A stretch of DNA of 64,000 nt from Methyloversatilis universalis EHg5 (GTDB lineage Bacteria > Pseudomonadota > Gammaproteobacteria > Burkholderiales > Rhodocyclaceae): contig NZ_KB900539.1 of assembly GCF_000378945.1 (NCBI RefSeq), positions 2,747,234 through 2,811,233 on the forward strand. The letters are read 5' to 3'. This document shows, piece after piece, positions 52,710 through 61,554 of the stretch; the first letter of the stretch is position 1, and each line of letters begins with the position of its first letter. The translations under genes were made by a program, and so were the position numbers. The notes below the pieces were generated by a model, which was given only the letters and a program-made list of their open reading frames with translations, did no database searches and had not been told where the DNA came from.

Positions 52710-53447
52710 TCACTGGCCGGGCGACCTGTCTTTCTGGGCGCGCGGGCTGACCGCGGCCAGCGCACGCGCCGCGGCGCGGCGGTCGCGCCATTTCGGCATG
52801 ATGAGCCGCATGCCGCGCACCCGTTTGATTCCCTGCAGCACGTAGGCGCCGCCGAGAAAGGGCCACCAGCGCTCGCCGGCCGCCTCGATGAACTGCCAGC
52901 GCGACAGCCATTTTTCGCTGCGCACCGGCGGCCGGTAACAGCCGAAACAGCCGGCCTGGGTGTCCAGGCTGAGCAGCTTGAACCAGTCGCGCAGGCGCGG
53001 CACCGACAGCCAGTCGCCGTTCCACGGGAAAGGATCGCGCTCGCGCAGGCGCCGCCGTGCGCCCCACAGGCTGAACGGATTGAAGCCGGTCACCAGCACC
53101 TGACCTTCCGGCACCAGCACCCGCTCGACCTCGCGCAGCACCGCATGCGGATCGCTGGCGAATTCCAGCACATGCGGCAGCACGACCAGATCGACGCTGG
53201 TCGAGGCCAGCGGCAGCTGCACCGGGTCACAGATGAGCGCCCGCGCCGGCCCCGGCTTCGCGTCCTCGCAATAAAGCTTGTACGGCATCCGGTTGGCGCG
53301 CAGGTAATCGTGCTCCAGCAGCCCGATCTGCACCGCGTTATAGCCGAACACATCGGCCACGATGCTATCCACCCGCGCCTGTTCCCAGCGCTGGACATAC
53401 AGTCCCTGCGGGGTGTCCAACCATTCGTGCAGACCGGGAATCGACAT
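52710..53447 (-). CDS. Class I SAM-dependent methyltransferase
   Basis: A 245-residue methyltransferase of the type-11 fold. No strict GxGxG is seen in motif I, but the post-motif residues LICDPVQLPLASTSVDLVVLPHVLEFASDPHAVLREVERVLVPEGQVLVTGFNPFSLWG are characteristic (about 72-130). It lies back to back with gloB, an arrangement I recall in many proteobacteria; the substrate is unknown. Start ATG at 53447 is the one that avoids a basic extension; an in-frame ATG at 53489 is an alternative, and neither has a clear ribosome-binding site. Degenerate motif I is noted as odd. Confidence 0.85.
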   Translation of the reverse strand: MSIPGLHEWLDTPQGLYVQRWEQARVDSIVADVFGYNAVQIGLLEHDYLRANRMPYKLYCEDAKPGPARALICDPVQLPLASTSVDLVVLPHVLEFASDPHAVLREVERVLVPEGQVLVTGFNPFSLWGARRRLRERDPFPWNGDWLSVPRLRDWFKLLSLDTQAGCFGCYRPPVRSEKWLSRWQFIEAAGERWWPFLGGAYVLQGIKRVRGMRLIMPKWRDRRAAARALAAVSPRAQKDRSPGQ

Positions 53448-53524
53448 GGGCGGGGCGGGTTGCGGCAGCGGAAAAACGGCGGGGCGCATTGTCAACGCGA
53501 GGCCCAGCCGCCAGAATCGGGCGG

Positions 53525-54286
53525 ATGAAGATATATCCGATCCCCGCATTTGGCGACAACTATCTTTGGCTCGCCGCCGCAGGTGACCGGGCGCTGGTGG
53601 TCGACCCGGGCGATGCCGCTCCGGTTCTGGCCGCTCTCGACAAACATTCGCTGCGCCTGGACACCCTCCTGATCACCCACCATCACGCCGATCACACCGG
53701 CGGCGTGGGCGAACTGAAACGACTGACCGGCGCCCGCGTGTACGGGCCGGACGACGGACGCATCGAGCACATCGACCAGGTGGTGCGCGAAGGCGACCGC
53801 ATCGCGCTGCCCTGGCTGGACGCGTCACTCGCGGTACTGGAAGTGCCGGGGCATACGCGCAGCCACATCGCCTATGTCGCACGCGACCGGCTGTTCTGCG
53901 GCGATACGCTGTTCGCTGGCGGCTGCGGCCGCCTGTTCGAAGGCACGCCGGAACAGATGTGGCACGCGCTGTCACGGCTGGCATCGCTGCCGCTGCACAC
54001 CCGGGTGTACTGCGCTCACGAGTACACGCAGGCCAATCTGCGCTTCGCGCAGGCGGTGGAACCGGACAATCAGGCCCTGCTCGCCCGCATCCGCCGGGTG
54101 GCGCATCAGCGTGCCGCTGGCGAACCGACGGTGCCGAGCACACTGGCCGACGAACTGGCGACCAACCCCTTCCTGCGGGTGCGCGAACCGGACGTGATCA
54201 GGGCTGCCGAGGCGCACGCCGGCCAGCCGCTGACAACACCGGTCGAGGTGTTCGCAGCGCTGCGGGCGTGGAAGAACGATTTCTGA
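53525..54286 (+). CDS. gloB: Hydroxyacylglutathione hydrolase (glyoxalase II)
   Basis: A 253-residue metallo-beta-lactamase-fold enzyme that hydrolyses S-D-lactoylglutathione in methylglyoxal detoxification. The zinc motif THHHADHTGG is at residues 51-60 (H52, H54, D56, H57), H110 lies in EVPGHTRSH, D134 in FCGDTLFAGGCGR and H173 in YCAHEYT, all as in the family. The C-terminal substrate-binding part (RIRRVAHQRAAGEPTVPST) is also typical. Start MKIYPIPAFGDNY at 53525 is clear. It is divergent from the methyltransferase gene, with 77 bases between the starts. Confidence 0.96.
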   Translation: MKIYPIPAFGDNYLWLAAAGDRALVVDPGDAAPVLAALDKHSLRLDTLLITHHHADHTGGVGELKRLTGARVYGPDDGRIEHIDQVVREGDRIALPWLDASLAVLEVPGHTRSHIAYVARDRLFCGDTLFAGGCGRLFEGTPEQMWHALSRLASLPLHTRVYCAHEYTQANLRFAQAVEPDNQALLARIRRVAHQRAAGEPTVPSTLADELATNPFLRVREPDVIRAAEAHAGQPLTTPVEVFAALRAWKNDF

Positions 54287-54323
54287 CCGGTGCACACCGG
54301 CCGCCGCGAACGCGGCCGGTGGT

Positions 54324-55274
54324 TCAGCTGGCGACCGTTTCCGGCAGCCGGAAGCCCACCCGGTCACGCCCGCCGGACTTGGCGTCGTACAGCGCCAGAT
54401 CGGCTTCGGCGATCAGATTCTGCGGGCCGCCGGTGCCCGGCGTCAGACTGGCCACGCCGACGCTGATGGTGACGAAGCCGCTCGGTGACGCACCGTGCGG
54501 CACCTGCAGCGCTCGGATGGCGTCGCACAGGCCTTCGGCCACGTTGCGGGCACCGGCGAGATCGGTTTCCGGCAGGATGAGCGCGAATTCCTCGCCGCCA
54601 TAACGCGCGACCAGATCGCTGGGGCGGCGAGACACCGCATGCAGCGCACTGGCCACCGACTTCAGGCATTCGTCACCGGCCAGATGGCCGTAACTGTCGT
54701 TGAACAGCTTGAAGTGGTCGACGTCGATCAGCGCCAGCGCCAGCGGCCGCTTGTAGCGGGCCGCGCGGCGCCATTCGCGCAGCAGGGTTTCGTCAAAGTG
54801 ACGGCGGTTGGCCAGCCCGGTCAGGCCGTCCAGCGAAGTCAGGCGGGTCAGTTCCTGGTTGGCGGCGTCGAGCTTGCGGGTGAGCACCACCAGCGAATAG
54901 CGCATCTGCAGGATGCGCTGCATGGCGCGCACCTTGGCCGCCAGCACCACTTCGCTGATCGGCTTGAACAGGTAGTCGTCGCCGCCGGCGGTGATGCCCT
55001 GCACCAGATCGGTGTCGGCAGTGCGGGCGGTCAGGAAGATGATGGGCGTCCATTCGCCCGACTGTTCGATCGCGCGGATGCGGCGGGCCACCTCGTAGCC
55101 ATCCATGCCCGGCAGCACCACGTCGAGCAGCACGATGTCCGGATTGTGTTCACGGAACAGCGCCACGCCGCGCTCGCCATCGGTGGCGGCGATCGGCTGT
55201 ATGCCCATGCGCTCCAGATGCTGGCTGACGACCGCAAGCCCCGTCTGAGAGTCCTCTATGACCAGCGCTTTCAT
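54324..55274 (-). CDS. Response regulator with GGDEF domain (diguanylate cyclase)
   Basis: A 316-residue two-domain protein. The receiver domain (about 3-118) has E7-D8, phosphoacceptor D51 (LLDVVLPGMDGY) and the switch lysine in FKPI; the GGDEF domain (about 150-312) has the active-site GGEEF at 226-230 and an inhibitory I-site RPSD at 217-220, five residues before it. It should make c-di-GMP when phosphorylated and be feedback-inhibited. A helical linker (about 115-145) joins the domains. ATG 55272-55274 is chosen because it starts the receiver domain; upstream codons are non-conserved. It is divergent from mltD and convergent with gloB. It could feed PelD, but that is inference. Confidence 0.93.
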   Translation of the reverse strand: MKALVIEDSQTGLAVVSQHLERMGIQPIAATDGERGVALFREHNPDIVLLDVVLPGMDGYEVARRIRAIEQSGEWTPIIFLTARTADTDLVQGITAGGDDYLFKPISEVVLAAKVRAMQRILQMRYSLVVLTRKLDAANQELTRLTSLDGLTGLANRRHFDETLLREWRRAARYKRPLALALIDVDHFKLFNDSYGHLAGDECLKSVASALHAVSRRPSDLVARYGGEEFALILPETDLAGARNVAEGLCDAIRALQVPHGASPSGFVTISVGVASLTPGTGGPQNLIAEADLALYDAKSGGRDRVGFRLPETVAS

Positions 55275-55496
55275 GTGAACACCCGTTTTTTTGCCCGCCA
55301 TCATAACGCTGCCCGCGCCAAGGGCAAGCGGCACCGCAGCGTGGCCGCCCGGCGGGGATCACGCCTTTTGAAACCGATGGCCGGGAACGGGGTCGATGCA
55401 CGGTCCTGCACTCTGCCCGCCGCCCTCCGTCCGCATCCCGGTTTGACGCTGCACCGTCAGGCTGGCTAGCATTCGGGGTTTGGCTTCTGCGCCACA

Positions 55497-57071
55497 ATGC
55501 CGTCTTTCATCGCATCCCTGCTGCGCCGCTCGCTGATCGCGCTTGCGGCCGCCACCCTGGCTGGCTGTGCCGCCACCGGCGTGGTGACCGAGGACAGGGC
55601 CGACCCGTCGCCGGGTGCCACGGCCAGTCAGGGCGTCCGCTCGGGCGAACGCCCCGCAGCCCGTCGCCCCGCTGAGCCCGCTGCCCGCACCACGCCCGGC
55701 ATCAGGCCGGGCAGCGCCGAACCCATTCCCTTCCCGAAAGCCACCGAAGTGGTCGACGGCGCCACCGACACGGTCAAACCGGTCGATCTGACCGTGGCGC
55801 CGGACAATCTGTGGGAGCGCATCCGCAAGGGTTTCGGCATGGCCGACCTGAACCACCCGCTGGTGGCCGAACACCAGGCCTGGTACCTGAACCGCCCGGA
55901 CTACTTCCGCCGCATCACCGAGCGCGGCCGGCGCTACATGTTCCACATCGTCGAGGAAATCGAGAAGCGCGGCCTGCCGACCGAACTGGCACTGCTGCCC
56001 ATGGTGGAAAGCGCCTACAACCCGGAAGCGCTGTCGGTGGCCAAGGCCTCCGGCCTGTGGCAGTTCATTCCATCGACCGGCAAGCTGTATGGCCTCGAAC
56101 AGAACGCCCAGCGCGATGACCGGCGCGACATCGTCGCCTCCACCGCCGCCGCGCTGGAATACCTGCAGCGCATCTATGAAATGCACGGCGACTGGCATCT
56201 GGCGCTTGCTTCCTACAACTGGGGCGAAGGCGCGGTGGGTCGCGCGGTCATGCGCAACACCGCAGCCGGCCTGCCGACCGACTACGCCTCGCTCAACATG
56301 CCGGCGGAAACCCGTCACTACGTACCCAAGCTGCAGGCGCTGAAGAACATCATCGCGCAGCCCGAACTGTTCGGCATCGAACTGGATCCCGTCGCCAACA
56401 AGCCCTATTTCGCGCTGGTGGCCGAAGCGCCGACCATGGACCTGGCCACCGCGGCCCGCCTGGCCGACGTGCCGGTGGCGGAAATCAAGGCGCTGAACCC
56501 GCAGCACAAGCGGCCTGTCATCCGCACCGGCGAGGGCGGCGCCCAGCTGGTGCTGCCGGCGCACGCGGTCGACACCTTCATGTCCAATCTGGAAAGCCGT
56601 GACACCGGCGCCCCCAGCGGTTCTGCCTGGCGTACCTACACGCTGGGACCGAAAGAAACGATGGCTTCGGTGGTCAGGCGCTTCGGCGTCAGCGAGTGGC
56701 GCCTGCGCCGCTTCAACGGCCTGTCGCCCACCGTCAAGGTCGGCCCGGGCAGCACGCTGCTGGTGCCTGAAGAGGGCAGCGAACTGTCGCCCGAAACCGG
56801 CCTCAGCGTTGAGGAAGCGCCACGGCTGTCGGCGGACAAGGTGCAGACCCGCCGGGTGAAGCGCAACGGACGCTGGGTGACGGTGCCGGTCACGCCGGCT
56901 GCCGCCACGAGCAGCAAGGCGGCCACCGGCAAGCAGATCGCCAAGCCGGTGTCGCAGCGCAAGAGCGCACAGGCGGTTGCAAAGAAACAGGGCGCGGTGC
57001 CGGCAAAGAAGACCGCCGCACCGGCGAAGAAACCGGTCGCCAAGGCGGCACCGAAAAAGGCCGCGAAGTGA
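55497..57071 (+). CDS. mltD: Membrane-bound lytic murein transglycosylase D-like lipoprotein
   Basis: A 524-residue lipoprotein (lipobox LAGC, C24) that cleaves peptidoglycan glycan strands. After a low-complexity segment (about 30-75) the SLT domain (about 150-290) has the catalytic glutamate E171 in LPMVESAYNPEALS, and SGLWQFIPSTGKLYGL follows. Downstream are one LysM-like repeat (about 380-425, TLGPKETMASVVRRFGVSEWRL) and, at residues about 470-524, a tail very rich in lysine, alanine and proline (KKxxAPAKKPV type) resembling histone H1-like proteins. That tail is unusual for MltD. The ATG at 55497 gives the signal peptide. Confidence 0.9.
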   Translation: MPSFIASLLRRSLIALAAATLAGCAATGVVTEDRADPSPGATASQGVRSGERPAARRPAEPAARTTPGIRPGSAEPIPFPKATEVVDGATDTVKPVDLTVAPDNLWERIRKGFGMADLNHPLVAEHQAWYLNRPDYFRRITERGRRYMFHIVEEIEKRGLPTELALLPMVESAYNPEALSVAKASGLWQFIPSTGKLYGLEQNAQRDDRRDIVASTAAALEYLQRIYEMHGDWHLALASYNWGEGAVGRAVMRNTAAGLPTDYASLNMPAETRHYVPKLQALKNIIAQPELFGIELDPVANKPYFALVAEAPTMDLATAARLADVPVAEIKALNPQHKRPVIRTGEGGAQLVLPAHAVDTFMSNLESRDTGAPSGSAWRTYTLGPKETMASVVRRFGVSEWRLRRFNGLSPTVKVGPGSTLLVPEEGSELSPETGLSVEEAPRLSADKVQTRRVKRNGRWVTVPVTPAAATSSKAATGKQIAKPVSQRKSAQAVAKKQGAVPAKKTAAPAKKPVAKAAPKKAAK

Positions 57072-57122
57072 GGCTCGGATCAGCGCAGGTGCAGATCCTG
57101 CGCTGACCGCCCGCCCGGACAT

Positions 57123-59120
57123 TCAGCCTTCCGGGAACCAGCAGGCCACCCTCTGCCCAGCCCCGCTTCCGGTCGCTTCGAGCGGCGGCATTTCGCTGCG
57201 GCAGCGCGCCCCGGCCTTCGGGCAGCGCGGGTGAAAGGCACAGCCGGACGGCGGATTCGCCGGTGAAGGCAGGTCGCCCGCCAGCTTCTGTGCGTGCATC
57301 ACGCCATCGATACGCGGCACCGCGGACAGCAGCGCGCGGGTGTAGGGGTGGCGCGGTGCGCGCAGCACCTGGTCCACCGGCCCGCTCTCGACGATCCGGC
57401 CCAGATACATGACCGCCACGTCGTGCGCGAGGTGCTCGACCACCGCGATGTTGTGGGTGATGAACAGATAGGCCAGACCCAGTTCGCGCTGCAGCCGCCC
57501 GAGCAGGTTCAGGATCTGCGCCTGCACCGACACGTCGAGCGCCGAGGTCGGTTCGTCGCACACGATGAGCCGCGGCTGCACCGCCAGCGCACGCGCGATC
57601 GCGATGCGCTGGCGCTGGCCGCCGGAGAACTCGTGCGGATAGCGGTCGGCCATGTCCGGCCGCAGCCCGACCTGGCTCAGCAGCGCTGCCACATCGCCCG
57701 GCCGGCCCAGCGTGTTCATGCCTTCGGCGATGATTTCACCCACCCGCATGCGCGGATTCAGCGAACCGTAGGGGTCCTGGAACACCATCTGCACCTGGGC
57801 GCGCAGCGCCCGCAACTGGTCACCGCGGGCGCGGCCCAGATCGACGCCGCCCAGCGTGATCGTGCCGGCGGTGGCGTCGATCAGTTTCAGCAGCGCCTTG
57901 CCGGCGGTGGTCTTGCCGCAGCCGGATTCGCCGACCAGTGCCAGCGTGCGGCCGGCACGGATGTCGAGCGACACGCCATCGACCGCCCGCACATGGCCCA
58001 CCGTACGCTGCAGGATGCCGCGCCGGATCGGGAAGTGAACCTTCAGCTCGCGCACCTCGAGCAGCGGCTCGCCGGCTTCGGCCGCGGCCACCGCTGCGCG
58101 TGCGCCCTCAGCCCCGGCCTGCTGTGCGAGACGTGCGGCTTCTGCCGGGTCATGGAGATGGCAGCGCACCCGGTGCGCCTCACCGGCGTCGTGCCAGTCC
58201 GGCAGCTCCTCGCTGCAGCGTGCCCAGGCCCGCGGGCAGCGGTCGGCGAAGCGGCAGCCGCGGAAATAGGTGGTGAGCGGCGGTACGGAGCCGGGAATCG
58301 TCGCGAGTTCGGTGGCGACGCCGGTGCGGCGCGCGGTGTCCGGCAGCGCGGCGAACAGCAGCTGCGAATACGGATGCGCCGGCCGCGCAAAAAAGGCCGC
58401 GCGGGGTGCGCGCTCGATCAGCTGACCGGCGTACATGACGCCCACCTGGTGCGCCATGCGCGCCACCACCCCGAGGTCGTGGGTGATCAGCAGCATGGAC
58501 ATCGCGCGTTCGCGCTGCAGCGCGGCCAGCACGTCCAGCACCTGCGCCTGTATGGTCACGTCCAGCGCGGTGGTCGGCTCGTCGGCGATCAGCAGCTTCG
58601 GTTCGCCGGCCAGCGCCATCGCGATCATGACCCGCTGCTTCATGCCGCCGGAGAACTGGAAGGGGTATTCGTCGAGCCGGCGCGCGGCGTCCGGAATGCC
58701 GACCGCCGCCAGCAGTTCGCGCGCCCGGGCACGCGCCGGCGCGCCGCGCAGGCCGCGATGCACGGCCAGTACCTCGCCGATCTGCTGCATCACGGTGAGC
58801 ACCGGATTCAGGCTGGTGCCCGGCTCCTGGAAAATCATCGCCATGTCGCGGCCGCGCGCCTCGCGCATCTGCGCCTCGGTCAGCCCGGTCAGTTCGCGGC
58901 CGGACAGGCGCACGCTGCCGGCGGCGAGATAGCCCACGTCCGGCAGCAGACGCATCAGCGCGGCGGCAGTCATCGATTTGCCGCAGCCGGATTCGCCCAG
59001 CAGCGCCAGCGTTTCGCCGGCCTGCAGGTCGAGGTCCAGCGCGTCGACTGCGCGCGCGATGCCGGCCGGCGTATCGAGTTCGGCGGTGAGCCCGCGCACT
59101 TCGAGCAGCGGCGCGTTCAT
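57123..59120 (-). CDS. Peptide-type ABC transporter, fused dual ATP-binding protein
   Basis: A 665-residue protein with two ABC ATPase domains in one chain (about 5-260 and 350-600). Each has Walker A (GESGCGKS at about 41-48 and again at about 385-392), the signature motif (FSGGMKQR and FSGGQRQR) and Walker B ([12 protein letters not shown] and [12 protein letters not shown]), and each ends with an oligopeptide-type C-terminal cysteine region ([16 protein letters not shown]) typical of Opp/Dpp/Yej ATPases. It energises the import complex encoded upstream. Its ATG overlaps the permease gene's stop by 4 bases. It is the last gene of the operon. Confidence 0.93.
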   Translation of the reverse strand: MNAPLLEVRGLTAELDTPAGIARAVDALDLDLQAGETLALLGESGCGKSMTAAALMRLLPDVGYLAAGSVRLSGRELTGLTEAQMREARGRDMAMIFQEPGTSLNPVLTVMQQIGEVLAVHRGLRGAPARARARELLAAVGIPDAARRLDEYPFQFSGGMKQRVMIAMALAGEPKLLIADEPTTALDVTIQAQVLDVLAALQRERAMSMLLITHDLGVVARMAHQVGVMYAGQLIERAPRAAFFARPAHPYSQLLFAALPDTARRTGVATELATIPGSVPPLTTYFRGCRFADRCPRAWARCSEELPDWHDAGEAHRVRCHLHDPAEAARLAQQAGAEGARAAVAAAEAGEPLLEVRELKVHFPIRRGILQRTVGHVRAVDGVSLDIRAGRTLALVGESGCGKTTAGKALLKLIDATAGTITLGGVDLGRARGDQLRALRAQVQMVFQDPYGSLNPRMRVGEIIAEGMNTLGRPGDVAALLSQVGLRPDMADRYPHEFSGGQRQRIAIARALAVQPRLIVCDEPTSALDVSVQAQILNLLGRLQRELGLAYLFITHNIAVVEHLAHDVAVMYLGRIVESGPVDQVLRAPRHPYTRALLSAVPRIDGVMHAQKLAGDLPSPANPPSGCAFHPRCPKAGARCRSEMPPLEATGSGAGQRVACWFPEG

Positions 59121-60577
59121 GCGGCAGCCCTCCTCGGCATGCGGCGCGCCCGCCACTGGAAGCGCGGATCGAAGGCGTCGCGCACCGCGTCGGCGAACAG
59201 GTTGGCGGCCAGCACCAGCGCCAGCATGAGCACGAAGGCGGCGGCCAGCGACCACCACACCACCGGCTCGCGCGACAGTTCGAGGCGCGCGGCGTTGATC
59301 ATGGTGCCGAAGCTGTTCTGGGTGCTGTCCACGCCGATGCCGATGTAGGACAGCACCGCCTCCGACAGCACCAGGCCGGAGAAATCCATCACCAGCGCGA
59401 TCAGCACGATGTGCATCAGATTGGGCAGCAGGTGGCGCGCCATGATGCGCGTGTCGGCGACGCCGAAGGCGCGCGCCGCCTGCACGTAATCGAGTTCGCG
59501 CAGCTTCAGCGTTTCGGCGCGCAGCAGCCGGCACAGGCCGGTCCATGAGGTCAGGCCGAGGATGAAGCACAGCGCCAGCAGCCGCGCGTCGGCGCGCTCG
59601 GCGGCGGTTTCGAACCACTCCGGATGGGTGTCGATCACCACCTGCATCATGAGCACCATGGCGGCGATCAGCAGCACGCCGGGTATCGAGTTCAGCACCG
59701 TGTAGAGGTACTGGATGGCGTCGTCCCACCAGCCGCCGCGGAAGCCGGCGATCAGCCCGAGCGCGATCGACAGCGGCAGCGTGACCAGCGTGGTGAGCGT
59801 GCCGATCAGCAGCGCGGTGCGCACCGACTTCAGCGACAGGTAGAGCACGTCCTGCCCCACCTTGTCGGTGCCGAACACGTGATAGCCGTCGGCCCAGCCG
59901 GCCATCACGCCGCCAGCGACGCACAGCACGGCTGCGGTCAGCAGCACCGCCCGCCAGGCCACCGGCCGGCTGGCGGAAAGCGCCGGACGCCACACCGCGC
60001 GACAGGTGTCGGCATAGCGCGTGCGGTGCGACAGCGCGATCAGCCCGACCACGATGCCGGTGAACGCCGCCCACAGCAGCGCGCCGCGGAAGGCCCCGGC
60101 CGCGGCGCGGGCGATCAGGTCATCGCGGTGCTGCGCGAGGTCTTCCAGATGCCGGCCGGCGTGCTGCAGCCGCGGAAAGTCGCGGGTCTGCACGCCGTCG
60201 CGTTCCACCGTTTCCTTGGCGAAGGCGTGGGTGGCCAGCGGCGCGGAGTAGGTCTTTTCCTTCTTGAGCCTGAGGTCGGCCAGCAGCGCATCGAGCGCCG
60301 ACAGCACCTCGGGGGCGTACTGCACTTCGGTGCTGCCCTCCTTCGCCGGCAGGCGCGGCTGGTAATGCAGCGAATCGAGCAGGCCGACCGCGATGAAGGC
60401 GGTGAGCAGCGTGGCCGACGCCATCGCCGCCGACGACTCGCCGACCCGCCGCCAGGCACGGCGCAGGTAATCGTGCCGGCGGCAGTAGAACGCCAGCAGC
60501 ACGCAGCCGGCCAGCAGCGACCACAGCAGGATGTCGGACCACAGGAAGACCGGTTTCACACCGAAAAGGTCGGCCAT
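59117..60577 (-). CDS. Peptide-type ABC transporter permease (DppC/YejE class) with large insertion
   Basis: A 486-residue inner-membrane permease. The binding-protein-dependent transport domain is in the second half (about 260-475), with the ATPase-contact EAA-like loop REL-DYVQAARAFGVADTRIMARHLLPN (about 365-390). The first part is unusually long: two membrane helices (about 10-30 and 48-68), then a hydrophilic segment of about 90 residues (about 70-160) with many charged residues and no membrane helix, before the third helix. The usual YejE/DppC length is about 300-340 residues, so this insertion is notable. Start overlaps the upstream permease stop by one base (TGATG). Confidence 0.87.
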   Translation of the reverse strand: MADLFGVKPVFLWSDILLWSLLAGCVLLAFYCRRHDYLRRAWRRVGESSAAMASATLLTAFIAVGLLDSLHYQPRLPAKEGSTEVQYAPEVLSALDALLADLRLKKEKTYSAPLATHAFAKETVERDGVQTRDFPRLQHAGRHLEDLAQHRDDLIARAAAGAFRGALLWAAFTGIVVGLIALSHRTRYADTCRAVWRPALSASRPVAWRAVLLTAAVLCVAGGVMAGWADGYHVFGTDKVGQDVLYLSLKSVRTALLIGTLTTLVTLPLSIALGLIAGFRGGWWDDAIQYLYTVLNSIPGVLLIAAMVLMMQVVIDTHPEWFETAAERADARLLALCFILGLTSWTGLCRLLRAETLKLRELDYVQAARAFGVADTRIMARHLLPNLMHIVLIALVMDFSGLVLSEAVLSYIGIGVDSTQNSFGTMINAARLELSREPVVWWSLAAAFVLMLALVLAANLFADAVRDAFDPRFQWRARRMPRRAAA

Positions 60578-61554
60578 CAGTTCAGCCTCACCCGTGGGTC
60601 GACCAGCGTGTACGAAATGTCGGTCAGCAGCAGCCCGACGATGTAGAGCACCGATCCGATGAACACCATGGAGCGCACCACCGCGAAGTCCTGCGCATTG
60701 ATCGCGTCTATCGTGTAGCTGCCCAGTCCGGGGATGCCGAAGAAGCTTTCCAGCAGCAGCGAACCCATGAACAGCATCGGGATGACCACCACCACGCCGG
60801 TCAGGATGGGGATCATGGCGTTCTTCAGCACGTGGCGGAACAGCACCCGCAGTTCCGACAGCCCCTTGGCGCGGGCGGTGCGCACGTAGTCCTTGTTGAT
60901 CTCTTCCAGAAAGAGCGTGCGGTACCAGCGCGCCGACGAACCGATGCCGCCGATCACGCTGATCAGCACCGGCAGGATGAGGAAGCGTGCGGCGTCCAGC
61001 CCGGGCGCGTAACCGGAAATCGGCACCAGATTCCACACCTTGCTCACCAGATACTGGCCGCCGATGATGTAGAACAGACCGGAAATCGACATCGCCACCA
61101 CGCACAGCACGACACCGCCCACGTCGAGTGCGGTGTGGCGGAAGAACACCAGCAGCAGCGCGAAACTGACGGTGACGAACAGGCCGAGCAGGAAGGTGGG
61201 CAGCGCGATCGCGAGGCTGGGCCCCATGCGGCTGCGGATTTCCAGCGCGATGTCGCGGCCGTCGTCGGCACGCCCGAAGTCGAAGGCGAACATGCGCACC
61301 GACTTGTCGAACAGGATGGTGTCGGTCGCCTTCGCCAGTCCGGGCGCCTCGGCATTCCATACCAGCGGCCGGTCGTAGCCGCGTTCGGCCTTCCATTTCT
61401 CGATCGCTTCCGGCGTCACCCGCTTGGCGCCCAGCTGCATGCGCGCCATGTCGTCCGGCGAGTTCACGACAAAGAAGAGCACGAAGGTGATCAGATTCAC
61501 CCCGATCAGGATGGGAAGGGCATAGAGCAGCCGGCGGACGATGTAGGCGATCAT
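60577..61554 (-). CDS. Peptide-type ABC transporter permease (DppB/YejB class)
   Basis: A 325-residue permease beginning MIAYIVRRLLYALPILIGVNLITFVLFF, the standard first helix of DppB/OppB-type permeases, with about five more helices and the EAA-like loop NKDYVRTARAKGLSELRVLFRHVLKN (about 215-240). ATG 61552-61554 is chosen because it starts that helix; longer in-frame starts give a non-conserved alanine-rich extension. It overlaps the solute-binding-protein stop by 4 bases and the next permease's start by 1 base, so the whole transporter is translationally coupled. Confidence 0.93.
   Translation of the reverse strand: MIAYIVRRLLYALPILIGVNLITFVLFFVVNSPDDMARMQLGAKRVTPEAIEKWKAERGYDRPLVWNAEAPGLAKATDTILFDKSVRMFAFDFGRADDGRDIALEIRSRMGPSLAIALPTFLLGLFVTVSFALLLVFFRHTALDVGGVVLCVVAMSISGLFYIIGGQYLVSKVWNLVPISGYAPGLDAARFLILPVLISVIGGIGSSARWYRTLFLEEINKDYVRTARAKGLSELRVLFRHVLKNAMIPILTGVVVVIPMLFMGSLLLESFFGIPGLGSYTIDAINAQDFAVVRSMVFIGSVLYIVGLLLTDISYTLVDPRVRLN

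Noticed and set aside
57123-60074. Longer reading (983 codons) for the dual ATPase
   Set aside because: The extra N-terminal part overlaps the permease gene in another frame; the ABC domain begins right after the ATG at 59120, which has the typical 4-base overlap.
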